Assembly (NCBI RefSeq): GCF_900106755.1
Contig: NZ_FNNN01000033.1
Location: 1-54,298 of the forward strand
DNA length: 54,298 nucleotides
Source of the DNA: Bacteroides faecis MAJ27
Lineage (GTDB): Bacteria > Bacteroidota > Bacteroidia > Bacteroidales > Bacteroidaceae
Direction of reading: 5' to 3'
The position numbers and the translations under genes are program-made. Within the stretch, counting starts at the first letter, position 1, and each line of letters begins with the position of its first letter. Positions 1-8,210 of the stretch are shown in pieces. The notes below the pieces were generated by a model. That model was not told the origin of the DNA. It ran no database searches and saw only the letters and a list, made by a program, of their open reading frames with translations.

Positions 1-713
1 TGCAATTACCGGTAGATGCGGATGGTTACATCACCATCTTTGACGGAAAAACATTCAACGGATGGCGTGGTTACGGTAAGGACAGAGTGCCTTCCAAGTG
101 GACTATCGAGGACGGCTGTATCAAGTTCAACGGTTCCGGCGGCGGTGAAGCGCAGGACGGTGACGGCGGAGATTTGATCTTCGCTCACAAATTCAAGAAC
201 TTCGAACTGGAAATGGAATGGAAGATTTCCAAGGGCGGTAACTCCGGTATCTTCTATCTGGCTCAGGAAGTGACTTCCAAGGACAAGGATGGTAACGATG
301 TACTCGAACCGATCTATATCTCCGCTCCCGAATATCAGGTATTGGACAATGACAATCATCCGGATGCCAAACTGGGTAAGGACAATAACCGTCAGTCGGC
401 TTCTTTGTATGACATGATTCCGGCTGTTCCCCAGAATGCGAAACCTTTCGGCGAATGGAACAAGGCTAAGATCATGGTTTACAAAGGCACTGTTGTTCAC
501 GGACAGAATGACGAGAATGTTCTTGAATATCACCTGTGGACAAAACAATGGACTGATATGTTGCAGGCCAGCAAATTCAGCGAAGACAAATGGCCTTTGG
601 CTTTCGAACTGCTGAATAACTGCGGTGGTGAAAACCATGAAGGATTCATCGGAATGCAGGATCACGGTGACGATGTTTGGTTCCGCAATATCCGCGTGAA
701 GGTTTTGGACTGA
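1..713 (+). CDS. DUF1080 (3-keto-glycoside lyase/hydrolase family) protein, 5' truncated by window
   Basis: The frame is open from base 3 to the TGA at 711-713, so the gene begins left of the window. The GTG at 87 lies inside the conserved domain and is not the true start. The visible part carries the DUF1080 signature: an FDGKTFNGW motif right at the edge, then GNSGIFYLAQE, and a C-terminal stretch ending in the VWFRNIRVK strand typical of this concanavalin-A-like fold. Family members in Bacteroides are secreted or periplasmic. From memory, some act on 3-keto-glycosides, partnered with a sugar isomerase-like hydratase. The next gene downstream is such an isomerase-like protein, which fits that pathway. 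Family assignment is firm; the exact substrate is inference. Confidence 0.85.
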   Translation, partial: QLPVDADGYITIFDGKTFNGWRGYGKDRVPSKWTIEDGCIKFNGSGGGEAQDGDGGDLIFAHKFKNFELEMEWKISKGGNSGIFYLAQEVTSKDKDGNDVLEPIYISAPEYQVLDNDNHPDAKLGKDNNRQSASLYDMIPAVPQNAKPFGEWNKAKIMVYKGTVVHGQNDENVLEYHLWTKQWTDMLQASKFSEDKWPLAFELLNNCGGENHEGFIGMQDHGDDVWFRNIRVKVLD

Positions 714-734
714 TCGCGTAAATAATTCAAAGAG

Positions 735-815
735 AGGCTGTGTTGAAAGTAAAATCAACTGGCGTTTAGTTCTGAATGACAGAATGATATGCCTGACGAA
801 CTTCTGACACAGCCT
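735..815. repeat. Widely spaced 9-bp inverted repeat between the DUF1080 and isomerase genes
   Basis: The 9-mer AGGCTGTGT at 735-743 is exactly complementary to ACACAGCCT at 807-815, and TTTTCATTTT follows. The 63-nt loop makes a classical terminator uncertain. It could be a weak intergenic stem separating or attenuating two co-oriented genes. Confidence 0.3.
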
Positions 816-851
816 TTTCATTTTAATACTTGAACCCCTTTATCTACAAAC

Positions 852-1772
852 ATGAAACTCCAAATAAATTTATGTGCGTTGGCTCTTCTTTTAATGATTC
901 CGTTTACAGCCATGGCACAGTCTAAAACAAAAGCGAAAGCAAAAGCTAAAAAAGAAGTAGCGATTCAACTCTATTCTGTCAGAGATATATTGAATAAGGT
1001 AGACAATAAGGACGGCAAATGTGACGCCGCTTATATTACTCTTCTGAAGAACTTGGCGAAAATGGGATATACCAGTGTGGAAGCCGCCAATTATAATAAT
1101 GGAAAGTTTTACGACAGAACTCCCGGTCAATTTAAAAAAGATGTTGAATCTGCCGGACTGAAGGTTTTATCCTCACATTGCACAAGAGGATTGTCGAAAG
1201 AAGAATTAGCTTCCGGTGATTTTTCAAGTTCACTTCAATGGTGGGACCAGTGTATTGCTGATCATAAAGCTGCCGGTATGAGTTACATTGTAGCTCCTTG
1301 GATGGATGTGCCTAAAACACTTAAGGAGTTGGATACATATTGTGCTTATTACAATGAAATAGGCAAACGTTGCAAACAGCAGGGGATGTCGTTCGGATAC
1401 CATAATCATGCTCATGAATTTCAGAAGGTAGAAGATAAAGTGATGTATGATTACATGATTGAGCATACCAATCCTGAATATGTTTTCTTCCAGATGGATG
1501 TTTATTGGGTAGTTCGCGGGCAAAACAGTCCGGTCGATTATTTTAATAAATACCCCGGTCGTTTTAAAATGTTCCATATCAAAGATCACAGAGAAATCGG
1601 ACAGAGCGGAATGGTTGGTTTCGACGCTATTTTCAAGAATGCAAAGACGGCTGGTGTGAAGCATCTTGTTGCAGAGATAGAAAGCTACAGCATGCCTGTG
1701 GAGAAAAGTGTCGAGGTAAGTCTGGATTATTTGCTGGATGCTCCCTTTGTGAAAAGCTCATACGCTAAATAA
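852..1772 (+). CDS. Secreted sugar phosphate isomerase/epimerase-like TIM barrel protein
   Basis: This 306-aa protein has a clear Sec signal peptide (hydrophobic residues 7-21, cleavage likely after AMA before Gln23) followed by a Lys/Ala-rich linker. The mature part is an AP-endonuclease-2/xylose isomerase-like TIM barrel. The metal-site region HNHAHEF lies near residue 183, MDVYW near 214, HIKDH near 241 and AEIES near 274. Export to the periplasm argues against a sugar-phosphate substrate despite the family name. Next to a DUF1080 gene, the likely role is hydration or isomerisation of an enone or keto-sugar released by that enzyme; this is inferred from context and from my memory of a characterised Bacteroides pair. 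It ends shortly before a bidirectional terminator. Confidence 0.85.
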   Translation: MKLQINLCALALLLMIPFTAMAQSKTKAKAKAKKEVAIQLYSVRDILNKVDNKDGKCDAAYITLLKNLAKMGYTSVEAANYNNGKFYDRTPGQFKKDVESAGLKVLSSHCTRGLSKEELASGDFSSSLQWWDQCIADHKAAGMSYIVAPWMDVPKTLKELDTYCAYYNEIGKRCKQQGMSFGYHNHAHEFQKVEDKVMYDYMIEHTNPEYVFFQMDVYWVVRGQNSPVDYFNKYPGRFKMFHIKDHREIGQSGMVGFDAIFKNAKTAGVKHLVAEIESYSMPVEKSVEVSLDYLLDAPFVKSSYAK

Positions 1773-1829
1773 GGATTGATCTTCGGAATCTCCAGCAATA
1801 GCTTTGTTGCTTGAGATAAGGCATAAAAA

Positions 1830-1862
1830 AAAGTCTGTGCATGCTTTAGCATGTCAGACTTT
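1830..1862 (-). terminator. Intrinsic terminator between convergent genes
   Basis: An 8-bp outer stem (AAAGTCTG with CAGACTTT) and a 5-bp inner stem (CATGC with GCATG) enclose a TTTA loop. Read on the minus strand, the hairpin is followed by eight T residues (A-run at 1823-1830 on plus). It therefore terminates the small lipoprotein gene strongly and may also stop plus-strand transcription from the isomerase gene. Confidence 0.8.
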
Positions 1863-1886
1863 CAATTCTCTCTAGGCTGTTCTGAA

Positions 1887-2108
1887 TTATTCAGCTACAG
1901 CTTCAGTTGCAGTGCTATCTGCATTCAAAGAGTCAGCTGCCTGAGCTGCTGCTTGTTCTGCTTCAGCTGCTGCTGCTTCTACAGCTGCAATTGAGTCAGC
2001 GATGCGGATAGAATCTTGTTGAGCTTTTGCTGCGTCAGCTGCTTTGTTACCACAAGATGCGAATGATACTGCTACGATAGCTACGGCCATCAAAACTAAT
2101 TTTTTCAT
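1887..2108 (-). CDS. Small Ala-rich lipoprotein
   Basis: This 73-aa protein begins with a lipoprotein signal peptide: a Lys-Lys N-terminus, a hydrophobic core, then the lipobox FASC with Cys19 followed by Gly-Asn. The mature part is almost entirely Ala, Glu, Asp, Gln and Ser in a pattern that should form one charged amphipathic helix (AADSLNADSTATEAVAE at the end). Such short acidic helical lipoproteins are common in Bacteroides and have no assigned function. The gene has its own promoter-like -7 box upstream and a terminator downstream, so it is probably a monocistronic unit. Confidence 0.75.
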   Translation of the reverse strand: MKKLVLMAVAIVAVSFASCGNKAADAAKAQQDSIRIADSIAAVEAAAAEAEQAAAQAADSLNADSTATEAVAE

Positions 2109-2160
2109 TTTCTTTGCTTTTTAAAAACGTAATACAATCAATTGCTTTATTAAAACGCTG

Positions 2161-2168
2161 CAAAGTTA
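2161..2168 (-). promoter_or_regulatory. Bacteroides -7 box of the small lipoprotein gene
   Basis: The minus strand reads TAACTTTG, matching the TAnnTTTG consensus, about 53 nt upstream of the ATG. No clear TTTG -33 box is seen at the usual distance. Confidence 0.5.
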
Positions 2169-2267
2169 TGTACTTTTTCAATACGTTGTTCTCGAAAAGC
2201 CAACTATTTTTATATTTTTTTTTAGAAGCTTGTTATATTACGCCTTTATTCCATGTTTTAAAACATA

Positions 2268-3941
2268 CTAATCGACAGCTATACTGTTATATAGATACCT
2301 TTTGATGCTTCTTTTCGGGGTCTTCTCAAATTCCGTGGGATAAAGCTGAATCTTGCTTACTTTCTCATAAGCAGCTACATTATTATTTAAGTTTTTCAGA
2401 TTCTCATCCATAATGGTTTTCAGGTTATCCGGGTTGTTCAGTCCGAGGGAGTCCAATGCTTCGTAATCTGCATAAACCAGTGCTACCAGCTTCTTGTTAC
2501 GTTCGATAACGAGGCTTTCAAGGATAAATGGCAGGTTGTTGAGTTTGGCTTCCAGTTCTTCGGGGAAGATATTCTGTCCGCTCGAACTCAGGATCATGCT
2601 CTTAAGTCGTCCGCGGATGAAGATATTTCCGCTGGCATCCATCGTGCCGAGGTCACCGGTGCGCAGCCATCCGTCTTCGGTGAATACTTCCTGTGTGGCT
2701 TCCGGATTCTTGTAATACCCTACCATCACGTTTTCACCGCGTACTTGAATTTCTCCGGTTTCCGCTTCCGGGTTTTCCTTGTAAATGCGTGCCTCCATAA
2801 TATCCAGTACTTTGCCTGAAGATCCCAATACAAATTCATTCCAGGGGGCATAGCTGATCAGCGGTCCGCATTCAGTCATACCATAACCGATGGTGAAAGG
2901 GAATTTTATTTTGTAGAAAAACTCTTCCACTTCCTGATTCATGGCAGCGCCTCCGATAATGATTTCCTTGAAACGACCGCCCAGGGCATCTATCAGTTTT
3001 TTGCGTATCTGATTGTAAATCTGGGTGTCGAGCAAAGGAATATTTAGTGCCCACTTCATACCTTTTTTATTTATGAGTGGCTGGATGACATTCTTATATA
3101 TTTTCTCGATCACCAGCGGAACTGTGATGATCAGGTTCGGCTTGACTTCTTCAAAAGCCTTCATGATAATTTTGGGAGAAGGCGTTTTACCGAGCAGGGT
3201 GACATGAGTTCCGACGGCGGTTGCGGTCAGGAAGTCGAAGGCACAACCGTAGGCATGTGCCAACGGCAGAAAAGAAAGTACTTTATCTCCCTTTTTAAGT
3301 AACTCGGTACGGATGCCGAAAGTGACATTGCCGGCAAGATTGTTGCCTGTCAGCATTACACCTTTACTAAAACCGGTGGTTCCCGATGTGTAGTTCAGCA
3401 GCATAACCTTGTCATTGGACAACGTCGTGTATTGGACGTCTTCGCGCGTGAATCCTTTCGGATATGCAGCGTGCATTTCATCGTTGAGGTGTACCAGAAA
3501 CTTCTGGATGGTTTCTCCATCCCGCTGATAAAGACAGCGGAAGTCGGTGAGCGAAAAGACTCCGCGCAGTCCGGTCAGCTTTTCTTCTTCCAGGTTTTCC
3601 CAGATATTGTCGCTGGTAAACAGGAAGACGGATTCGGAATGATTGACGATGTGGTGCACATCGTTGGGCGTAAAGTCCTGTAGAATAGGGACGATGATGG
3701 CTCCGTAGGTGATGGTTGCCATATAGGCGATACACCAATGGGCATTGTTTTTGCCGATAACGGCTATTTTATCTCCTCTTCGCAGGCTGCAATATTTGAA
3801 AAGCAGGTGTATGCGGGCGATTTCTTCGGCTACCTGGCCATAAGTATAATGAACGGATTCACCATAATCGGTATAGCAAGGTAAATCCCAATTTTCCCGA
3901 AAACTATTTTCGTATAGTTTAATGAAATTCTCTTTAATCAT
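2268..3941 (-). CDS. AMP-binding long-chain acyl-CoA synthetase
   Basis: A 557-aa ANL-superfamily adenylate-forming enzyme that would activate a fatty acid with ATP and ligate it to CoA in the cytoplasm. The P-loop motif is YTSGTTGFSKGVML, the A5 motif is YGMTECGPL, the A7 motif is WLRTGDLG, and the hinge is GRLKSMIL. The start at 3941 gives MIKENFIKLYENSF, which aligns with the N-terminus of the family. The longer frame to 4064 runs through AT-rich intergenic DNA and the divergent mtaB promoter, so it was rejected. The N-terminal 'YTYGQVAEEI' region is typical of FadD15-like enzymes. The exact chain length is unknown. It is transcribed divergently from mtaB. Confidence 0.88.
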   Translation of the reverse strand: MIKENFIKLYENSFRENWDLPCYTDYGESVHYTYGQVAEEIARIHLLFKYCSLRRGDKIAVIGKNNAHWCIAYMATITYGAIIVPILQDFTPNDVHHIVNHSESVFLFTSDNIWENLEEEKLTGLRGVFSLTDFRCLYQRDGETIQKFLVHLNDEMHAAYPKGFTREDVQYTTLSNDKVMLLNYTSGTTGFSKGVMLTGNNLAGNVTFGIRTELLKKGDKVLSFLPLAHAYGCAFDFLTATAVGTHVTLLGKTPSPKIIMKAFEEVKPNLIITVPLVIEKIYKNVIQPLINKKGMKWALNIPLLDTQIYNQIRKKLIDALGGRFKEIIIGGAAMNQEVEEFFYKIKFPFTIGYGMTECGPLISYAPWNEFVLGSSGKVLDIMEARIYKENPEAETGEIQVRGENVMVGYYKNPEATQEVFTEDGWLRTGDLGTMDASGNIFIRGRLKSMILSSSGQNIFPEELEAKLNNLPFILESLVIERNKKLVALVYADYEALDSLGLNNPDNLKTIMDENLKNLNNNVAAYEKVSKIQLYPTEFEKTPKRSIKRYLYNSIAVD

Positions 3942-4017
3942 TGCACGTTTTTTAGTGAATTGTGCAAAAATAGGAATAAACTTTCGTATCCTAAAGTGTT
4001 TTACTAATAATAATGTG

Positions 4018-4025
4018 TAACTTTG
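4018..4025 (+). promoter_or_regulatory. -7 box of the mtaB operon
   Basis: TAACTTTG matches the TAnnTTTG consensus and lies 25 nt before the mtaB ATG. It lies beyond the chosen start of the divergent acyl-CoA synthetase, which supports that shorter start. Confidence 0.55.
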
Positions 4026-4050
4026 CAGGAAATATGCGTTATAACAGATT

Positions 4051-5382
4051 ATGATAGATACCACTGTATTTCAAAATAAGACAGCCGTTTATTATACGTT
4101 AGGCTGCAAATTGAACTTTTCAGAGACTTCAACTATCGGAAAAATCCTGCGGGAGGCAGGAGTCCGGACTGCACGTAAAGGGGAAAAAGCAGATATCTGT
4201 GTGGTAAATACCTGTTCGGTGACGGAGATGGCAGATAAGAAATGCCGTCAGGCTATTCACCGTTTGGTAAAGCAGCATCCCGGAGCTTTTGTGGTAGTGA
4301 CCGGCTGCTATGCACAGTTGAAACCCGGTGACGTGGCAAAGATAAAAGGAGTAGATGTAGTGCTGGGTGCCGAGCAAAAAGGAGACTTGCTTCAGTATTT
4401 GGGTGACCTTCATAAGCATGAAGAGGGAGAGGCATTTACTACTACCACCAAAGATATCCGTTCGTTTTCACCTTCGTGTTCACGTGGCGACCGTACCCGT
4501 TTCTTCCTGAAAGTACAAGACGGATGCGATTATTTCTGTTCCTATTGTACCATTCCTTTTGCCCGTGGACGCAGTCGTAACGGTACCATTGCCTCTATGG
4601 TGGAGCAGGCGGAACAGGCTGCTGCCGAAGGTGGAAAAGAAATAGTGCTGACTGGAGTGAATATCGGAGACTTCGGTAAGACTTCCGGCGAAACTTTTTT
4701 TGATCTGGTGAAAGCACTGGATCAGGTGGAAGGCATTGAACGCTACCGTATTTCCTCCATCGAACCTAATTTGCTGACCGATGAAATCATCGAGTTTGTT
4801 TCCCGTTCCCGTAGATTTATGCCCCATTTCCATATTCCCTTGCAGTCAGGTTGCGATGAAGTGCTGAAGTTGATGCGCCGTCGTTATGATACAGCCCTCT
4901 TCGCTTCTAAAATAAAGAAAATCAAGGAAGTGATGCCCGATGCTTTTATCGGGGTCGATGTAATAGTAGGTACGCGCGGAGAGACGGAAGCGTATTTTGA
5001 ACAGGCTTATCAGTTCATTTCCGGATTGGATGTGACACAGTTGCATGTGTTCAGTTACTCCGAACGTCCGGGAACACAGGCTTTGAAGATAGATTATGTA
5101 GTTTCGCCGGAAGAAAAACATCAGCGTAGCCAGCGGCTACTGGCGCTTTCGGATGAAAAGACGCAGGCTTTTTATGCCCGTCATGTCGGGCAGACCATGG
5201 AGGTATTGATGGAAAAATCGAAAGCGGGTACTCCCATGCACGGGTTTACCGCCAACTATATCCGGGTGGAAGTAGAGAATGATGAATCATTGGATAATCA
5301 GATGATTAACGTTCGGCTGGGAGAATTTAATGAAGAGATGACAGCGCTTAAAGGCACAATTCTGATGAATGATGAAGTCTAG
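4051..5382 (+). CDS. mtaB: tRNA (t6A37) methylthiotransferase MtaB
   Basis: A 443-aa radical-SAM methylthiotransferase that adds a methylthio group to N6-threonylcarbamoyladenosine-37 of tRNA. The UPF0004 domain supplies iron-sulfur cysteines at about 19 (LGCKLN), 55 (NTCSVTE) and 86 (TGCYAQ). The radical-SAM CxxxCxxC motif is CDYFCSYC at 159-166. A TRAM-like tail completes the protein. The LGCKLN spelling and overall length fit MtaB rather than MiaB or RimO. It is the first gene of a plus-strand operon. Its last 14 bases overlap the start of the acyltransferase gene, which suggests translational coupling. Confidence 0.93.
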   Translation: MIDTTVFQNKTAVYYTLGCKLNFSETSTIGKILREAGVRTARKGEKADICVVNTCSVTEMADKKCRQAIHRLVKQHPGAFVVVTGCYAQLKPGDVAKIKGVDVVLGAEQKGDLLQYLGDLHKHEEGEAFTTTTKDIRSFSPSCSRGDRTRFFLKVQDGCDYFCSYCTIPFARGRSRNGTIASMVEQAEQAAAEGGKEIVLTGVNIGDFGKTSGETFFDLVKALDQVEGIERYRISSIEPNLLTDEIIEFVSRSRRFMPHFHIPLQSGCDEVLKLMRRRYDTALFASKIKKIKEVMPDAFIGVDVIVGTRGETEAYFEQAYQFISGLDVTQLHVFSYSERPGTQALKIDYVVSPEEKHQRSQRLLALSDEKTQAFYARHVGQTMEVLMEKSKAGTPMHGFTANYIRVEVENDESLDNQMINVRLGEFNEEMTALKGTILMNDEV

Positions 5383-6265
5383 ATTTATTTATTGGCTGGT
5401 ATATAGCGGGATGTGGCTGTTTTCGGCGCTTCCCTTCCGCATGTTGTACATACTTTCGGATTTTAACTACCTGTTGATGTATCGTATAGGAAGGTATCGG
5501 CGGAAAGTAGTGCGGGAGAATCTGAAGAAGTCTTTTCCCGAGAAAAGCAAGGAGGAAAGATTGCAGATAGAACGTCGTTTCTACCGTTACCTTTCGGACT
5601 ATATGCTCGAAGACTTGAAAATGCTCCACATGTCACCCGAGGACCTTTATCAGCGGATGACCTATAAGAATACGGAACAATATCTGGAACTGACCGAGAA
5701 ATACGGCGGAATCATTGTGATGATTCCTCATTATGCCAACTATGAATGGCTGATCGGGATGGGAGCGATCATGAAGCCGGGAGATGTACCGGTACAGGTC
5801 TATAAACCTTTGAAAGATAAGTATCTGAACGAGTTATTTCAACGTATCCGTTCCCGTTTCGGAGGATATAACATTCCGAAACATTCGACGGCACGCGAAA
5901 TTATCAAGTTGAAGCGTGAAGGCAAAAAGATGGTAGTCGGCTTGATTACGGATCAGTGGCCCAGCGGGAATGAAAAATACTGGACGACCTTTCTGGGTCA
6001 GGAAACCGCTTTTCTGAATGGGGCGGAGCGTATCGCGAAGATGATGAACTTCCCTGTGTTCTATTGTGACCTGACAAAACCCGGCAGGGGGTATTGCATA
6101 GCTGAATTTAAGTTGATGACAGAAAAGCCGAAGGAAACAAGCGAAGGAGAAATCACGGAAATGTTTGCCAATTACCTGGAACAGACGATTCGCAGGGAGC
6201 CGGCTTATTGGCTGTGGTCACATAAACGTTGGAAAGCTTCTAAAGCTGAATGTGAAAGGGGGTGA
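5369..6265 (+). CDS. LpxL/HtrB-family lipid A (or aminolipid) acyltransferase
   Basis: A 298-aa lysophospholipid-type acyltransferase with an N-terminal membrane segment (residues 7-26). The catalytic HX4E motif is HYANYE near residue 122, and GLITDQWPSG near 190 and the C-terminal WLWSHKRWK are both characteristic of LpxL/LpxM. The predicted role is late acylation of lipid A at the inner membrane. Bacteroides lipid A is penta-acylated, and a single enzyme of this family usually adds the last chain. The start codon sits inside mtaB; an alternative ATG lies three bases later. The stop TGA overlaps the ATG of the next gene, so coupling is likely. Confidence 0.88.
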   Translation: MMKSRFIYWLVYSGMWLFSALPFRMLYILSDFNYLLMYRIGRYRRKVVRENLKKSFPEKSKEERLQIERRFYRYLSDYMLEDLKMLHMSPEDLYQRMTYKNTEQYLELTEKYGGIIVMIPHYANYEWLIGMGAIMKPGDVPVQVYKPLKDKYLNELFQRIRSRFGGYNIPKHSTAREIIKLKREGKKMVVGLITDQWPSGNEKYWTTFLGQETAFLNGAERIAKMMNFPVFYCDLTKPGRGYCIAEFKLMTEKPKETSEGEITEMFANYLEQTIRREPAYWLWSHKRWKASKAECERG

Positions 6266-7296
6266 TGATGAAAGTATCGGTAGTTATTCTGAATTGGAAC
6301 GGGTGCGATATGCTTCGTACTTTTCTTCCGTCTGTGGTCCGCTGTTCGAAGAGCGGACAAGTAGAAGTCTGTGTAGCCGACAATGGCTCTACGGATGCTT
6401 CTGTGGAGATGCTCCGGGAAGAATTTCCTTGTGTCAGAATCATTGTGCTCGATCAGAATCATGGCTTTGCGGATGGATATAATCTGGCTTTGCAGCAGGT
6501 CGAAGCGGAATATGTGGTACTTCTGAACTCCGATGTTGAAGTGACGGAACATTGGCTCGAACCGATGATCTCCTATTTGGATGCTCATCCGGAGGTAGCC
6601 GCCTGTCAGCCGAAGATCCGAAGCCAGCGGCAAAAAGAGTATTTTGAATATGCCGGAGCAGCCGGAGGATTTATTGATAAGTACGGCTATCCCTTCTGTC
6701 GCGGGCGCGTGATGGAAGTTGTTGAGAAAGACGAGGGGCAGTATGACACAATCCTTCCGGTTTTCTGGGCGACGGGGGCCGCCCTGTTTATCCGCCTTGC
6801 AGATTATCGTGAAGCAGGAGGACTGGACGGACGTTTCTTTGCTCACATGGAAGAGATTGATTTATGCTGGCGGTTGCGTTCCCGTGGTCGGAAAATAGTT
6901 TGCATTCCTCAGAGTACGGTCTATCATGTCGGCGGGGCAACTCTTAAAAAGGAGAATCCCCGTAAGACTTTTCTGAATTTTCGTAATAATCTTGTCATGC
7001 TCTATAAGAATCTTCCGGATGAAGAGTTAAATAAAGTGATGCGTATCCGGGCTTGTCTCGATTATGTGGCAGCATTCACATTTCTGCTGAAGGGACAGTT
7101 GGACAACGCCCGTGCGGTGATGCGCGCCCGGAAAGAGTATAGACAGATTTGTCCTTCATTTTCTTCTTCCCGTAAAGATAACTTGCGAAAAACTTCTTTG
7201 AATCCAATCCCTGAACGGATAAAAAGTAGTATCTTGTGGCAGTTTTATGTGGGAGGGTGCAAAAGATTCTCTCAATTGTCGGATTTAAAAGGATAA
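6265..7296 (+). CDS. Family 2 glycosyltransferase (WbbL/rhamnosyltransferase-like)
   Basis: A protein of about 343 aa with a GT-A fold. It opens with VSVVILNWNG, has ADNGSTDAS as the nucleotide-sugar pocket, and NSDVEV as the DxD-like metal site near residue 93. The acceptor-side HMEEIDLCWRLRSRGRK segment holds the ED motif. The start at 6265 overlaps the preceding stop (TGATG) and has a strong AAAGGGGG upstream. GTG at 6262 and ATG at 6268 are alternatives. Its place behind a lipid A acyltransferase suggests surface glycolipid or polysaccharide assembly, but the donor and acceptor cannot be read from sequence. Only 4 bases separate it from mgsA. Confidence 0.88.
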   Translation: MMKVSVVILNWNGCDMLRTFLPSVVRCSKSGQVEVCVADNGSTDASVEMLREEFPCVRIIVLDQNHGFADGYNLALQQVEAEYVVLLNSDVEVTEHWLEPMISYLDAHPEVAACQPKIRSQRQKEYFEYAGAAGGFIDKYGYPFCRGRVMEVVEKDEGQYDTILPVFWATGAALFIRLADYREAGGLDGRFFAHMEEIDLCWRLRSRGRKIVCIPQSTVYHVGGATLKKENPRKTFLNFRNNLVMLYKNLPDEELNKVMRIRACLDYVAAFTFLLKGQLDNARAVMRARKEYRQICPSFSSSRKDNLRKTSLNPIPERIKSSILWQFYVGGCKRFSQLSDLKG

Positions 7297-7300
7297 CAAA

Positions 7301-7825
7301 ATGGAATCAAAAGTAAGAAGAGGCATCGGGCTGGTAGCGCATGATGCTATGAAAAAAGACCTTATCGAATGGGTACTGTGGAACTCGGAACTGTTGATGG
7401 GAAATAAATTCTACTGTACAGGTACGACGGGTACTCTGATTCTGGAAGCACTGAAGGAGAAGCATCCTGAAGTGGAATGGGATTTTACTATTCTGAAATC
7501 GGGTCCTTTGGGCGGTGACCAGCAGATGGGATCGCGTATTGTGGACGGTCAGATTGATTATCTTTTCTTTTTCACTGACCCTATGACACTGCAGCCGCAT
7601 GATACGGATGTAAAAGCGTTAACCCGTCTGGCAGGTGTTGAAAATATAGTTTTCTGCTGTAATCGTTCTACTGCGGATCATATCATTTCCAGCCCTCTGT
7701 TTATGGACCCCGATTATGAACGTATTCATCCGGACTATTCCGGCTATACGAAGAGGTTCGAAAATAAATCCGTGGTAACGGAGGCGGTAGAATCGGTGAA
7801 TAAAAGAAAAAGAAAAAAGAGATAG
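7301..7825 (+). CDS. mgsA: Methylglyoxal synthase
   Basis: A 174-aa enzyme that converts dihydroxyacetone phosphate to methylglyoxal plus phosphate, a bypass that relieves sugar-phosphate stress. Recognisable sites are LVAHDAMKKDL (His14, Lys18), the phosphate loop YCTGTTGTL (about 39-46), KSGPLGGDQQMGSRI with the catalytic Asp near 73, FTDPM near 92-96 and PHDTDV with His100. These correspond well to E. coli MgsA. The C-terminal extension ends in a very basic KRKRKKR tail, which extends beyond the E. coli core. It is the last gene of the mtaB operon and is followed by a hairpin terminator. Confidence 0.93.
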   Translation: MESKVRRGIGLVAHDAMKKDLIEWVLWNSELLMGNKFYCTGTTGTLILEALKEKHPEVEWDFTILKSGPLGGDQQMGSRIVDGQIDYLFFFTDPMTLQPHDTDVKALTRLAGVENIVFCCNRSTADHIISSPLFMDPDYERIHPDYSGYTKRFENKSVVTEAVESVNKRKRKKR

Positions 7826-7858
7826 GTCGCTTGTAGACTGAAATCATACTTATAGTGC

Positions 7859-7888
7859 AAGGCTGCTTCATTGTTTTGAGGCAGCCTT
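7859..7888 (+). terminator. Terminator hairpin after mgsA
   Basis: An 8-bp perfect stem (AAGGCTGC with GCAGCCTT) encloses a 14-nt loop and is followed by CTTGTAT. The U-tract is weak, but the position just after the operon's last gene supports a terminator role. Confidence 0.6.
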
Positions 7889-8021
7889 CTTGTATATGGA
7901 CCTGATCTTCTGGAAAGTAAGCGCAGCTCGGGACTTGCTGTCCTTTAATAAAGTGTGTCCTTCCGATCGCTATTATCGTAGATGAGAATCCCCCTATATA
8001 GGAGGGCAGAGAAGGTCGCTG

Positions 8022-8198
8022 ATACCTTGCTCGTGCCACGCCTTTGGCACAACTGTGCCATCGCGGTGTCACAACTGTGCCAAGCGCTTGGCACAACCGT
8101 TCCCTATGGGTTGGCACAACCATTCCCATAGGTTGTCACAGTTGTTCTATCAAGTTGGCACAATCGTTCCGCCAGATTGACACAGGCGGTTCAATTAT
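8022..8198. repeat. Degenerate 22-bp-period palindromic tandem array (array A)
   Basis: Eight units start at 8022, 8044, 8066, 8088, 8111, 8133, 8155 and 8177: 22-bp spacing with a single 23. The consensus left arm is TTGGCACAA and the right arm is SGTTCC or TGTGCC. In unit 2 the arms form a perfect palindrome, TGGCACA-AC-TGTGCCA. The last 6 bases of each unit vary. The first unit keeps only its right arm, but in exact phase. The array fills the convergent gap between mgsA and folB and ends 13 bases from the folB stop codon. No protein-coding signal is seen, and 22 is not a multiple of 3. Upstream, 7889-8021 holds only a small palindrome at 7993-8002. Confidence 0.8.
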
Positions 8199-8210
8199 AG
8201 GTAATCGTGA

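Noticed and set aside
2268..4064. Longer acyl-CoA synthetase start at 4064
   Set aside because: The extra residues are AT-rich intergenic translation and cover the divergent mtaB promoter and start codon.
8022..8198. CRISPR array
   Set aside because: Units are only 22 bp with 6-bp variable tails; there are no conserved repeats with unique spacers of 30 bp or more, and no cas genes are nearby. The same applies to arrays B and D.
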